From Strigamia acuminata (lineage: Eukaryota; Arthropoda; Chilopoda; Geophilomorpha; Linotaeniidae): a stretch of 64,000 nt of DNA. The stretch spans positions 14,198,001 through 14,262,000 of the forward strand of contig OX442316.1 in the NCBI GenBank assembly GCA_949358305.1, written 5' to 3'. Shown piece after piece: positions 29,716 to 39,316 of the stretch. Positions within the stretch are counted from its first letter, which is position 1. Every line of letters starts with the position of its first letter. The notes under the pieces are model-generated. The model ran no database searches. It worked only from the letters and a program-made list of their open reading frames with translations, and was not told the DNA's origin. Made by a program: the position numbers and the translations under genes.

Positions 29716-32412
29716 TCAGTTTTCAGTAAAAACATCGTTCAGATAAATTGATTCTCTCTTTGATGGTTGAGGAGTGTTTATTGTTCTGGGCATGGATGCG
29801 CGTAACTTTGTCCAGAAATAAGGTTTTGAGGCTTCGAGGTATGTCGTCAACGTTATGAATGATTTGAATTCTTGATCGATCTTGGACAGGTCAGGAAGCT
29901 CGTTTGGCACAACTGCGATCACTCGACGCACTTTATCTTTGAGTCCCTGTTGGTAGGCGATGTCGAACTCCAACCGACTCCAATGGCTGTTTAAATAATT
30001 GTCAGTCAACACAATGATGGTTCGCTTGCTACTTTCCACAGATCTGACTATTTGATCGGATATGAATTCACCGGCGAGCCAGTCTCTGTTGTGAAGACAC
30101 AGTTTGTACGACGGAACGCCCGTTTCCAGACCCGGGACGAGAAAGTTCACGATCCAGTCTTCGTCCTCACCACTGTACGAGACGAATGCATCGTGCGTTT
30201 TGTCGGCATCGATGTCTTCTTCGGACACAAATTTCAAACATATTCCTTTGGAGAACATGTAGTACAAAATTTCTGATTTGTACTTGACGAACAGATGGGC
30301 AATCACACTCAGTAAAATTACAAGCATAATAATGGGTAATAAAAGCCAGAACAAATTGAAATTTCTACAAATTTGACCAACATCAGTAATATTATACCTT
30401 CTGTTTTCTATTACACACCATTTGTATTTTTGATCAGCAACAAGACGTGATTTTACTAAATATTTACTCATTTCACAGTCACATTTCTCATTTGCTAATC
30501 TGAATTCAGACAAATGAGACAAACTCGTAATTGTTGCATCAAATTCAATCAGGGGATTACCGTTTACGTAAAGCTTTAACAACTTTGGTGTAACGATCAT
30601 GTTTCTTAGTGATTTCAACTGGTTGTAAGAGAGGTCTAGGATTGTTATTTGAGACCACATTGGATTAAGCATTTCTGGTAATGAGGAAATTTTATTGCGG
30701 GTTAAATTTAAGTGAATATCAACTAATGATCCGTATGAATGTATTTTGGGGAACCGAGTCAAGTTGGAATTACTGCATTTAATCGACACATAGGGAATGT
30801 TATCAATATCATCAACACTGCAGTGACAACTAGCTGGACAGTTTATTGGATAGTCACAAAATAAATTGTAGTCTATTGTTTTTAAAGATGTACCATTCAT
30901 TTCTGGTGGTTGAGAACAGACGTTATTTTGTGTATTAAAAGTGAATATTGCAGTCTGATTGCTCAGATACTTAATAAATCTGTTTAACCTGCAGTCACAC
31001 ACGAATGGATTGTGAGACAAATCAAAATTGACTGATTTGGCTCTGCGTTTAAATGTGACTTGAAAAAGAGTTAAATTTATACTAGTAATTTTATTGTGGC
31101 TCAAAATAACCTGGGAGACGTTTCGAAATGTTCTCAGAGTTTTTTCATCCAATTCCTCAATGTTATTGAGTGAAATATTAACTTTGTTTGTGACTATACC
31201 AAACATTCCATATAGTATCGTATTTAAACAGCAGTTAGAACATATAAAATTGCTTATACGTTTGTCAAATTTGCCCCCACCAGTCACCCCATAATGTAGA
31301 AAACAGTTATTTGACATATCAAGTGTTTTAGCATTCAGTATGTAGTGTGTCAAAGGTACTTTTAATATTGCTAATTTATTATTACTTAGATCGTAATTCA
31401 TGGTGGATCCATTATTCGACTGTACTTGATTAGATTCAATAATCGAATTATTGGCTAATGAAATTTTTCTCATTTTTATGCAGTTGGTAAGACCAGAGAA
31501 ATAAACGTGACTGATATCATTCGATTCAAGCCGTATCGTTTCCAGGTTTGTCAACTTGGTGGCATTTAAACGAAATTTTTTAATTGTGTTGTGGCTGAAA
31601 TTTATCGCCACGAGTTTTCTCAATTTATGGAAAAGCTTATCGGGTACAAAGACAATGTAGTTGTGAGATAAGTCTAGTACTTTTAAATGCTTCAAATCGT
31701 GCAATAAATCTCGAGGAATTGAACTCAACTTGTTGTGCGACAAGTTTAGGTGCTCGAGCTTAAGTGTTTTATTGAAATCAAATCTCGAAACAATCCCGAC
31801 ATCGTTGTGACTGAGATCGTACTTAATTAATTTATCGATGCCATGTATGTCTCTGGGTATTTGAGTCAACTTATTAAAACTGAAATCTAATTCTTTGAGC
31901 TCGTAGGGGTACTGTGGTAGTACGCCTCCTGTAATCGAGTGTACACAATTGTGCGACATTTTTATACTCGTTACATTTGTTCCGCCCGTTAGAAATATTT
32001 CAGATAAATTTAGGTGGTTGCGTATGTTTGGAGGATTGTTGCAAAAATTAGACATGTTAATTATTTCGGCGCGTCGGTTCATCAGAAAATCATATGGGAC
32101 AAACCATTCTGAAAACGTTAATGATGTTGTACTATTCAGATCATTAACTGTAACAGTTCGATCATGTAGTGAGGCCCAGCGTGTATGGGCGTAGGCAACA
32201 ATATACCAAAACCCTTCTTTACACGTAATTGTGTACGTGTAAGATTGATTGCGAAGACAAGTACATTCCCCCTCAATATTTTCTGATCTGTCTCGAATTT
32301 GAGTGCTCATGAGACTAGAACAATTATCTGAATAAACAGGCATTGCTGAAATCAGGCATATCCAAATCCAAATCCAATGGACAGGTAAAAGGTGCTTCGA
32401 TAAATCAGACAT
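29716..32412 (-). CDS. Toll-like receptor (TLR-G), intact
   Basis: Single exon, 898 residues. Signal peptide (WIWICLISAMPVYS), a short cysteine-poor N-terminus, LRRs, LRR-CT NPFVCDC, LRR-NT CPASCHC, second LRRs, a second LRR-CT that has lost part of the usual NNPW motif (LANEKCDCEMSKY), membrane helix with LLLPIIMLVILLSV, TIR with HDAFVSYSGED, CLHNRDWLAGEF and FWTKL, tail YLNDVFTEN. The ectodomain belongs to the F/G/H subgroup, but the TIR and tail are near-identical to B and C, as expected after gene conversion. Box 1 starts with histidine instead of tyrosine. Its 3'UTR contains the 9-bp-TSD MITE. Confidence 0.95.
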   Translation of the reverse strand: MSDLSKHLLPVHWIWIWICLISAMPVYSDNCSSLMSTQIRDRSENIEGECTCLRNQSYTYTITCKEGFWYIVAYAHTRWASLHDRTVTVNDLNSTTSLTFSEWFVPYDFLMNRRAEIINMSNFCNNPPNIRNHLNLSEIFLTGGTNVTSIKMSHNCVHSITGGVLPQYPYELKELDFSFNKLTQIPRDIHGIDKLIKYDLSHNDVGIVSRFDFNKTLKLEHLNLSHNKLSSIPRDLLHDLKHLKVLDLSHNYIVFVPDKLFHKLRKLVAINFSHNTIKKFRLNATKLTNLETIRLESNDISHVYFSGLTNCIKMRKISLANNSIIESNQVQSNNGSTMNYDLSNNKLAILKVPLTHYILNAKTLDMSNNCFLHYGVTGGGKFDKRISNFICSNCCLNTILYGMFGIVTNKVNISLNNIEELDEKTLRTFRNVSQVILSHNKITSINLTLFQVTFKRRAKSVNFDLSHNPFVCDCRLNRFIKYLSNQTAIFTFNTQNNVCSQPPEMNGTSLKTIDYNLFCDYPINCPASCHCSVDDIDNIPYVSIKCSNSNLTRFPKIHSYGSLVDIHLNLTRNKISSLPEMLNPMWSQITILDLSYNQLKSLRNMIVTPKLLKLYVNGNPLIEFDATITSLSHLSEFRLANEKCDCEMSKYLVKSRLVADQKYKWCVIENRRYNITDVGQICRNFNLFWLLLPIIMLVILLSVIAHLFVKYKSEILYYMFSKGICLKFVSEEDIDADKTHDAFVSYSGEDEDWIVNFLVPGLETGVPSYKLCLHNRDWLAGEFISDQIVRSVESSKRTIIVLTDNYLNSHWSRLEFDIAYQQGLKDKVRRVIAVVPNELPDLSKIDQEFKSFITLTTYLEASKPYFWTKLRASMPRTINTPQPSKRESIYLNDVFTEN

Positions 32413-33334
32413 ATCAACTGGGAACAGTTTGGAGGCTTTATGGATTCAGTGGTCAATCGTAATCGAGTGCCTCGAATGAAAAATTATCCCGGTTGATTTT
32501 CGTAGGGTGTTGAACCGAGTTTTTGCACTTGTGGTAAAAAAAAATTTTGCAAATTTTTTATTTTGCAATTATGAATTTATACAATTTTTACCTACCTCGC
32601 AAACGTCTTCATCCAGGTGAGTACAGTATTGTAAACTCCGTGCAAAACATATTTGAATGGTTTTCTAATGAATTTATTTTGCAAAATAGTGTCAGACTTC
32701 CTTCTAAGAATTAGTGCACTGCGAGTTTTCCCATTCCCTACCCATTTCCGCTTTGTAAAGAGCGCTACCTGTTTTCCCCCGAAAATAAGACCATGGTGTT
32801 GTATTCGAATACAACATACAACACCAATACAACACCATGGTGTTATATTCAGCCAATATCATGAAAGTTTATCGAAAAAGTAAAATTGTTATTTACTCTA
32901 TTAATTTGTATTTATTACGCTGATTAAAAAACAAAAAAGATATATAAATTAACAAAAACAATGATTTACTGTATGTTTTAAATATCTTTACACAAATCTG
33001 AATATAACACCATGGTGTTGTATTTGAAAACATTAAAAAATCCGAAGTAGTGTAAAACTCGAATTTTTCAACAATTTTTCACAAATTGCAATTTTCAAAG
33101 AAACTCGAATGCAACACCTTGGAGTTATTTTCGGGGGAAGATGTCATCTGGTGCGAAAATCGAGAACCGTGATTGGATCTATCGCGACTCAGCAAACTGC
33201 TTTACCGTAAACTAGAGTTTGCATTACGAGTGCTACAGGGAATGAGATTGCGCATGTTATTGAAGTAAAGATAGACGTGGTTTTTATCTGGTGTTAAAAT
33301 AATTTGAATACTCATATATGGAAATTAAATTAAA
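32413..33334 (-). other. TLR-G upstream / TLR-H 3' flank
   Basis: Predicted 5'UTR donor GAGGTAG/GTAAAA at about 32592 in a block shared with the other receptors. The Rel-type palindrome is not conserved here (TTTTCCCATTCC only). A foldback element fills the centre. No gene. Confidence 0.55.
32775..33138. mobile_element. foldback element with TCCCCCGAAAATAA ends
   Basis: The inverted ends TCCCCCGAAAATAA (left) and TTATTTTCGGGGGA (right) bound 364 bp. The interior carries several copies of the palindrome CACCATGGTG and related AACACCA segments in both orientations. No clear target duplication and no frame. It is most likely a MITE of undetermined superfamily. Confidence 0.6.
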
Positions 33335-35991
33335 CTAGAGAAAGTTTGATTGTGAGTTTTCAGTGAAGGAAGCATTCAGATAAATAGTTTGACGTTTGCT
33401 TGCTGGGGCACGAGTGTTTTTTGTCCTGGGCATGGATGCTCGTAACTTCGTCCAGAAATAAGGTTTCTTGGCTTCGACGTATGTTGTCAACGTTATGAAT
33501 GATTTGAATTCCTGCTCGATCTTTGACAGGTCGGGAACCTCGTTTGGCACAACTGCGATCACTCGACGCACTTTATCTTTGAGTCCCTGTTGGTAAGCGA
33601 TGTCGAACTCCAAACGACTCCACTGGCTCTTTAAATAATTGTCAGTCAACACAATGATTGTCCGTCTGCTGCTTTCCACAGATCTGACTATTTGATCGGT
33701 TATAAATTCACCGGCGAGCCAGTCTCTGTTGTGAAGACACAGTTTGTACGACGGAACGCCTGTTTCCAGACCTGGGACAAGAAAGTCCACGATCCAATCT
33801 TCGTCCTCACCACTGTACGAGACGAATGCGTCGTACGTTTTGTCGGCATCGACGTCTTCTTCGGACACAAACTTCAAACAAATTCCTTTGGAGAACATGT
33901 AGTACAAAATTTCTGATTTGTACTTGATGAAGAGTATGACAATCACACTTATTAAAATTACAAGCGTTATAACCGGTAATAAAAGCCACAACAAATTGAA
34001 ATTTTTACAAATTTGATTAATATCTGTAAAATTATACATTCTGTTATCTATTGCACACAACCATTCGTATTTTTCATCAAAAACACGCGAGTTTACAACA
34101 AATTTAGTCATTTCGCAGTCGCATTCCCAAGGATTATTTGCTAATCTGATTTCAGACATGTGAGACAAACTCGTAATTGTCGCATCAAATTTAGTTAGGT
34201 AATTATTGTTTAAGTAAAGCTTCGACATGCATGGTGAAATGGTCATGTTTTTTAGTGATTTTAATTGGTTGTAAGAGAGATCTAAGAGCGTTATCTGAGA
34301 CCATATCGGATCATTTTTGTCTGGTAATGAGTTAATTTTATTATGACTTAAATTTAGATGAACATCGAGTGATAAACCGTACCAATGCAAAGTGAAATGT
34401 AGTCTTCTGGGGAAATGAGTCAGATTTGAATTATTGCATAGAATCGACACGTAGGGAATTTTTTTAAGATCGAGAACATTACACTGACAACTTTGTGGAC
34501 AGTTGATTGGATGTTCACAAAATAAATTGTAGTCTATTGTTTCCAGAGATACACCAAGCATTTCCGGTGGAGAGGAACAGAAATTATTTTGTGAATTAAA
34601 AGTGACTTTTGCATTCTGATTGCGCAGATATTTTACGAATCTATTTAATTTACAGTCGCACACAAATGGATTGTAAGACAAGTCAAAATAAACCGATTTT
34701 TGCGTATCTTTGTAATTGTTTATAAATTTTTTTAAATTTATACTAGTAATATTATTGTGGCTCAGAATAACTTGAGAAACGTTTCGAAGTGTTTTCAGAT
34801 TAGTTTTACTCAGTTTTGAGATATGATTGAATGAAATGTCAATTTTGTTCGTCACTCCATCAAACATGCCGCACTCAATGCTATCAAAACAGCAATTTGA
34901 ACATTTGTAATTTTTTATGTTTTGTTCAGAATTTGTATCATAATGGAAAATATACATTTTGGGACAATTATTTGACATATCCAATGTTTCAGCATGCTGT
35001 ATATACATTGTAGGAGGTAGCTCCACTGTTTCAAATTTATTGTTACTTAGATCGTAATTAATTTTAGATTCCTGATGTGTGTGTAATCGACTTGTATGGT
35101 TCAACGAATTATTATTGAGTGTAAGTTGTTTCAAATTCGGGCAACTATTAAGTCCATATAATTGAATGTCAACGATATCATTCGAATCGAGACGTAGCAC
35201 TTCGAGTTTATTTAATTCCCCGACGTATAAATACGTTTTTTGAATTTTGTTGTGGCTCAAATCAATTTCCACAATTGCTCGGGAAAATGTAAAAAGCGAT
35301 GCGCTTATCTGGTTTAGTTTGTTATTGTTGATGACAAATTTTCGTAAAAGCGGGTTTTTAAACAAGAATGAATCGGGGATGGACGAAATAAAATTGTGAG
35401 ATAAGTCTAGTTCTTCTAAAAACGCCAAATCAAATAATAAATCTAGTGGTAATGAACTCAAATTATTGTACGATAAATTGAATTGCTCGAGTTTTAGTGT
35501 TAAAATGAAATCATTTCTTGACACAATACTAATATTGTTGCGACTGAGGTCGTAATTGATTAATTTATCACTGTTGTCTAGGAATTTCGGTATTCGAGGG
35601 AATTTATTATAACTTAAATCTAGTTTTTTGAACTCGGATAAAAGGCTTCCTGTAATCGAATGTAAACAATTGTGCGACATTTTTAAACCCGTCGTGTAAG
35701 TTATGTTTGGTGTAAATATTTCAGATAAATTCAGGTGGTTACGTGTTTTTGAAGGATCGTTGCAAAAATTAGATATGTCAAAATTAGATATGTTTGATTC
35801 ATCCGTCAAAAGTTGGAGGACAAACCATTCTAAAAACTTCAATGATATTGTGCCATTTAGTCCGTTGATTGTAACGGTTGAACGACGTTGTGTGTCCCAA
35901 CTTACTTGGTAAGAAAATGGTTCGGGAGACCATTCGCTACATACAATTATGTCCGTGTAAGGTTGAACGCGTGTACAAGTACACGAATCTT

Positions 35992-36197
35992 TGTAGTTTT
36001 TAGTGTCGAAGGTTGGGACAATGATAAGACGCGTGGTTAGGTTTAACAGCAAATGACTAACTTTATTCTAATTGCTAACACATTATATACAGGTGCGCTC
36101 AACCCTGATTGGTTTACGCCAAGTACGTCATCTGGACGTCGTGGGTGCGCAGGTGAAACGTTCACCTGGCGTGAAGACTGGGCACTCAAAACCAACA
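35992..36197 (-). repeat. 3' LTR of the copia element
   Basis: 206 bp, identical by eye to the other LTR. On the minus strand it has a TATATAAT box (about 36082-36089), and AATAAAG at 36061-36067 as polyadenylation signal. Confidence 0.93.
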
Positions 36198-36334
36198 CTT
36201 CCCCTGAGTGCCAGTCACCACATATTCCAACATTTTTACATCTCAAAAGTTAAAATAATTAAAAACACTTTTCTTAAACAATTCAAATATTAAACATATT
36301 TTTCTCAAACAATTCAAATATTTTGTTTTACTAA

Positions 36335-38263
36335 TTAATACTCTTCATATCGAATTCTTCCTGGTGGTTTTCCATTTCGATTTGAATACAGCCTCCGAGT
36401 TCTCGAAGATTGTCGCGGAGGCGCTCGTACGTTTTTGATCTGGAGAGTTTCGACTTCCCCTTGTTCAGTCTCGTTCTCGACTTCATCATTGATCTTGATT
36501 TCGACTTCCCCTTGTTCCGTCTCGTTCTCGAAAATTTCTACTTCGTTCTCGTTCTCGGAAATTTCAACTTCGTTCTCGTTCTCGGAAATTTCGGCTTCGC
36601 TCTCGTTCTCGGAAATTTCGGCTTCGCTCTCGTTCTCGGAAATTTTGACTTCGTTCTCGTTCTTGTCTAGTTCCACACTTGATTCCTCACTCGGCTGCAA
36701 AATCATATATTGCGCCATTTCCATTAATGTTTGACTTATCTGTTCTGCAAAGTCGTTTTTCAGTTTCTTCAAAATTGATTCGTATTCGAGCTTCTCGTGC
36801 CATTCGCGAATTTTTACGTTCTCGGTTCTAGTCTTCTTGACTTCCGCAGCTGTTTTCTTGTTTTCGGCTCTCGTCTTCTTGACTTCCGCAGCTGTTTTCT
36901 TGTTCTCGGTTCTCGTCTTCTTGACTTCCGCAGCTGTTTTCTTGTTCTCGGTTCTCGTCTTCTTGACTTCCGTACTTGCTTTTTCGGTCTTCATGTTCCC
37001 GGTTCTGACTTCGATTTCCATTGCGGTCGCAGCATCCTCGGTCTTGTCGACGATGTAATATAATCCGTTTCTTTTTTCGGCGGTGAATACGATTTCTCCC
37101 TTCGGGCTTATTATTTCTGCTGATTTATTGTCAAAAATCACCTTGTGTCCCCGCTCTGTGATCTTTCCGACTGACATCAAATTCGTTCGCAAATCCCGTA
37201 CCAAGAGAGTCTCCGTCAAATCCAACTTCATATTTCCGTCTCCAGTTTTGACGACGATTTTCGCGGTTCCTTTTCCGTCGATGTTCGTACTCGCTTTACT
37301 GGCCAAATTCAATTTCTGGTTCTTCAGGAATTCGATCGTTGAAAATGTTGAATTGCTCGAGCACATGTGGGAACTTGCGCCGCTGTCCAAACACCAATTT
37401 CTCGGCCGTGACTTCTCGCATTTCAATGCTGTCTCGTTTTGTTCGCAGAAAAATAATTCGTACTTGGACTTCTCGGCTCTCGATGCGCTTTCCTTCTTGC
37501 TTTTACTTCGGCAATCGGCGATTTTGTGGCCGATTTTTCCGCAACCGTGGCACTTGAACTTGAAAGTCGGCTTTTCATCAGAATCCGATTCATCGTCGCC
37601 GTTCTTCGGCTGCCTCCGTTTTTGGAACGATTTCTTGGCCAACATTGCGTCGGATACTTCTTCTTTATCTTTTTCTTGAGAAATTGCTGCGGCTATAATT
37701 TTAGCTTTTAGCGCTTCCAGCGTCGGCAATGTGTCTCGCGATTCCATCGTGATCTTGAACGTATCGAATGATTTCGGCAAACTTTGCAACAGCAGCGTCC
37801 CAGTAAGTGTCGGATGGATTTCCATATCCATGTCGAGTAGCTTATCAACCGCTTCAAAAAATCCCTTCAGATAGTCACGCACGTTTTCGTTCTCAGCCAT
37901 TTTGTTTCCGCAAATTTGTTTCAGCAACATGCCCATATTTGCCGGTCCTTTCGCTTCGTAAATTTCGTCCAATTTTCTCCATAATTCGTTTGAGGTTTTA
38001 CAGTTTTTCAACAATCGAATCTCCGACTGTTTTACGTGTAGCAAAATATCGTATCTCGTGTTTCTGTCTCTCACGTCCCAATTTTCGGCGGCTTTCTTGG
38101 TGTTATTGTTGCTTGGATCAACTTCTGGTCGCTTCAATGTTCCGTCCGCGTACTTTAAGAGATCGTTCTTCCCCAAAATTGCTTCCATTTGGACTTTCCA
38201 GGCATCGTAGTTTTCTTTCCCCAGTGGTTCGATTCTAGCCGAAATTCCGCCTGCATTCGCCAT
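36335..38263 (-). CDS. copia Gag-protease polyprotein with acidic tail
   Basis: 642 residues. 1-200: copia-type Gag (start LGKENYDAWKVQMEAILG, UBN2-like). 238-251: zinc knuckle CHGCGKIGHKIADC. 294-297: aspartic protease DSGA (CLDSGASSHMC). The pre-integrase zone follows (LRTNLMSVGKITERGHKV) and stops after REWHEKL, where the HHCC integrase region should begin. The rest is lineage-specific: a lysine-rich repeat of TENKKTAAEVKKTR type, about four units, at 430-482, and a glutamate-rich repeat of SENENEVEI type, about five units, at 535-580. It ends in an arginine-rich segment RIRYEEY. Normal copia polyproteins are about 1300-1400 residues, so roughly 60% including all of pol is missing, yet the frame runs through. 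Confidence 0.92.
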   Translation of the reverse strand: MANAGGISARIEPLGKENYDAWKVQMEAILGKNDLLKYADGTLKRPEVDPSNNNTKKAAENWDVRDRNTRYDILLHVKQSEIRLLKNCKTSNELWRKLDEIYEAKGPANMGMLLKQICGNKMAENENVRDYLKGFFEAVDKLLDMDMEIHPTLTGTLLLQSLPKSFDTFKITMESRDTLPTLEALKAKIIAAAISQEKDKEEVSDAMLAKKSFQKRRQPKNGDDESDSDEKPTFKFKCHGCGKIGHKIADCRSKSKKESASRAEKSKYELFFCEQNETALKCEKSRPRNWCLDSGASSHMCSSNSTFSTIEFLKNQKLNLASKASTNIDGKGTAKIVVKTGDGNMKLDLTETLLVRDLRTNLMSVGKITERGHKVIFDNKSAEIISPKGEIVFTAEKRNGLYYIVDKTEDAATAMEIEVRTGNMKTEKASTEVKKTRTENKKTAAEVKKTRTENKKTAAEVKKTRAENKKTAAEVKKTRTENVKIREWHEKLEYESILKKLKNDFAEQISQTLMEMAQYMILQPSEESSVELDKNENEVKISENESEAEISENESEAEISENENEVEISENENEVEIFENETEQGEVEIKINDEVENETEQGEVETLQIKNVRAPPRQSSRTRRLYSNRNGKPPGRIRYEEY

Positions 38264-38352
38264 CGTTTCTGATTTTGTTTCTCGAAACGGTTCGTATCAA
38301 AAACGTTTTGACTTCTTCGATCGTTTCGTCCCAAATCTCGATATTATCCGCA

Positions 38353-38377
38353 GTGGAAGCGTGCTGGGCCCATAACC
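38353..38377 (-). promoter_or_regulatory. primer-binding site, initiator tRNA-Met (internal)
   Basis: The plus strand GAAGCGTGCTGGGCCCATAA equals the anticodon arm of initiator tRNA-Met and abuts the 5' LTR. Copia is known to prime from the 5' half of this tRNA rather than from its 3' end. Confidence 0.9.
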
Positions 38378-38583
38378 TGTAGTTTTTAGTGTCGAAGGTT
38401 GGGACAATGATAAGACGCGTGGTTAGGTTTAACAGCAAATGACTAACTTTATTCTAATTGCTAACACATTATATACAGGTGCGCTCAACCCTGATTGGTT
38501 TACGCCAAGTACGTCATCTGGACGTCGTGGGTGCGCAGGTGAAACGTTCACCTGGCGTGAAGACTGGGCACTCAAAACCAACA
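38378..38583 (-). repeat. 5' LTR of the copia element
   Basis: 206 bp, same ends and no difference seen from the other LTR. TATA and AATAAA lie at matching places. Confidence 0.93.
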
Positions 38584-39090
38584 ATCTTCCCATGAAACAC
38601 GACTATCTTCCCATGCATTTCTCATTAAGCTAGAACAGTTATTCGAATAAACAGGCATTGCTAATATCAGGCACATCCAAATCCAATGTAAAGGTAAAAA
38701 TTGCTTGAATATGTCGGACATTTTGGTTAAGTTTTTACTGGATGCAACTCACGATCGACTGTCTCGAGTGAAAAATTGTTTTGGTTAGTTTTCTTAGTGT
38801 TGAACCGATTGCGGGATTTTTTCTGTTTCATTCCCTGTGGTCCTGTGTTAAAAAGGAATTATCGCATAATTTTGCACTTGTAAATATTTACGGAGTTTTA
38901 TTTAGTTTGCCTACCCGACAAATGTGTTAATCCAGATGAGTGCAGTGTTCTGGGCAAACCGGTAGTAGATTTTGTAATAAATTTATTTTGGAAAAGGTTG
39001 TAAGATTTTGTTTTCTAAGAATTAGTGCCCATTTCCGTTGTTTAAAGAAACTTCCAGCCGGAAAAGCAGTCACATCCCTGGCATTCTGTT

Positions 39091-39316
39091 GCGCCATCTG
39101 GTAACGGGAAAGTTTATAAATTGAAGTTGTACAGTGAGTTCCTTACAGAGGAACATTCGAGTTACGAAATTTCAGGGATAAGAAACTTCAAATTTTGCGA
39201 CAGCACTTAGTTAGTTTGAATGTTTTGCACTTTAAATAAATAAGATTACATATCTTCTGTGTGATTTCGAATACAAGTGAAAGTTAAAGCCGTGATGTTT
39301 GACCAATAGATGGCGC
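39091..39316. promoter_or_regulatory. divergent pair of CTCF-core-like boxes
   Basis: GCGCCATCTG at 39091 (motif on the minus strand) and CCAATAGATGGCGC at 39303-39316 (motif on the plus strand). The second matches CCANNAGATGGCGC, the vertebrate and insect CTCF core. They stand at the right edge of the TLR cluster, so they may mark a boundary. No binding evidence. Confidence 0.35.

Larger units (their letters stand above)
35992..38583 (-). mobile_element. non-autonomous Ty1/copia LTR element in TLR-H
   Basis: 2592 bp bounded by two 206-bp LTRs (TGT...ACA) and an exact ATCTT target duplication at 35987-35991 and 38584-38588. It is transcribed on the minus strand, the same direction as TLR-H. 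One continuous gag-protease-tail frame fills it; integrase, reverse transcriptase and RNase H are absent. A purine tract (AGGGGAAG) precedes the 3' LTR, and the primer site abuts the 5' LTR. All cis elements are present, so it could be mobilised by an autonomous relative. Confidence 0.95.
33335..38721 (-). pseudogene. Toll-like receptor split by a copia element (TLR-H)
   Basis: The 5' piece 38584-38721 gives ATG and signal peptide (WIWMCLILAMPVYS). The 3' piece 33335-35991 carries CTCTR, LRRs, LRR-CT NPFVCDC, LRR-NT CPQSCQC, second LRRs, LRR-CT NNPWECDC, membrane helix and a complete TIR (YDAFVSYSGED, CLHNRDWLAGEF, FWTKL). The two pieces are in the same frame once the insertion and one 5-bp target copy are discounted, so the gene was intact before the insertion, about codon 44. 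No other lesion is seen. The frame leading into the 3' piece from the LTR begins at TTG, so the LTR supplies no ATG. The first internal ATG lies over 100 codons into the ectodomain. The upstream exon donor (GGGTAG/GCAAAC at about 38909) has GC instead of GT. Confidence 0.9.

Noticed and set aside
33335-36052. TLR-H frame starting inside the LTR as a fused protein
   Set aside because: The frame begins with TTG, not ATG, so it is not a real start.
36410-38238. Plus-strand frames opposite the copia Gag gene
   Set aside because: Shadows of the minus-strand Gag frame. Their repeats mirror the TENKK and SENE repeats.
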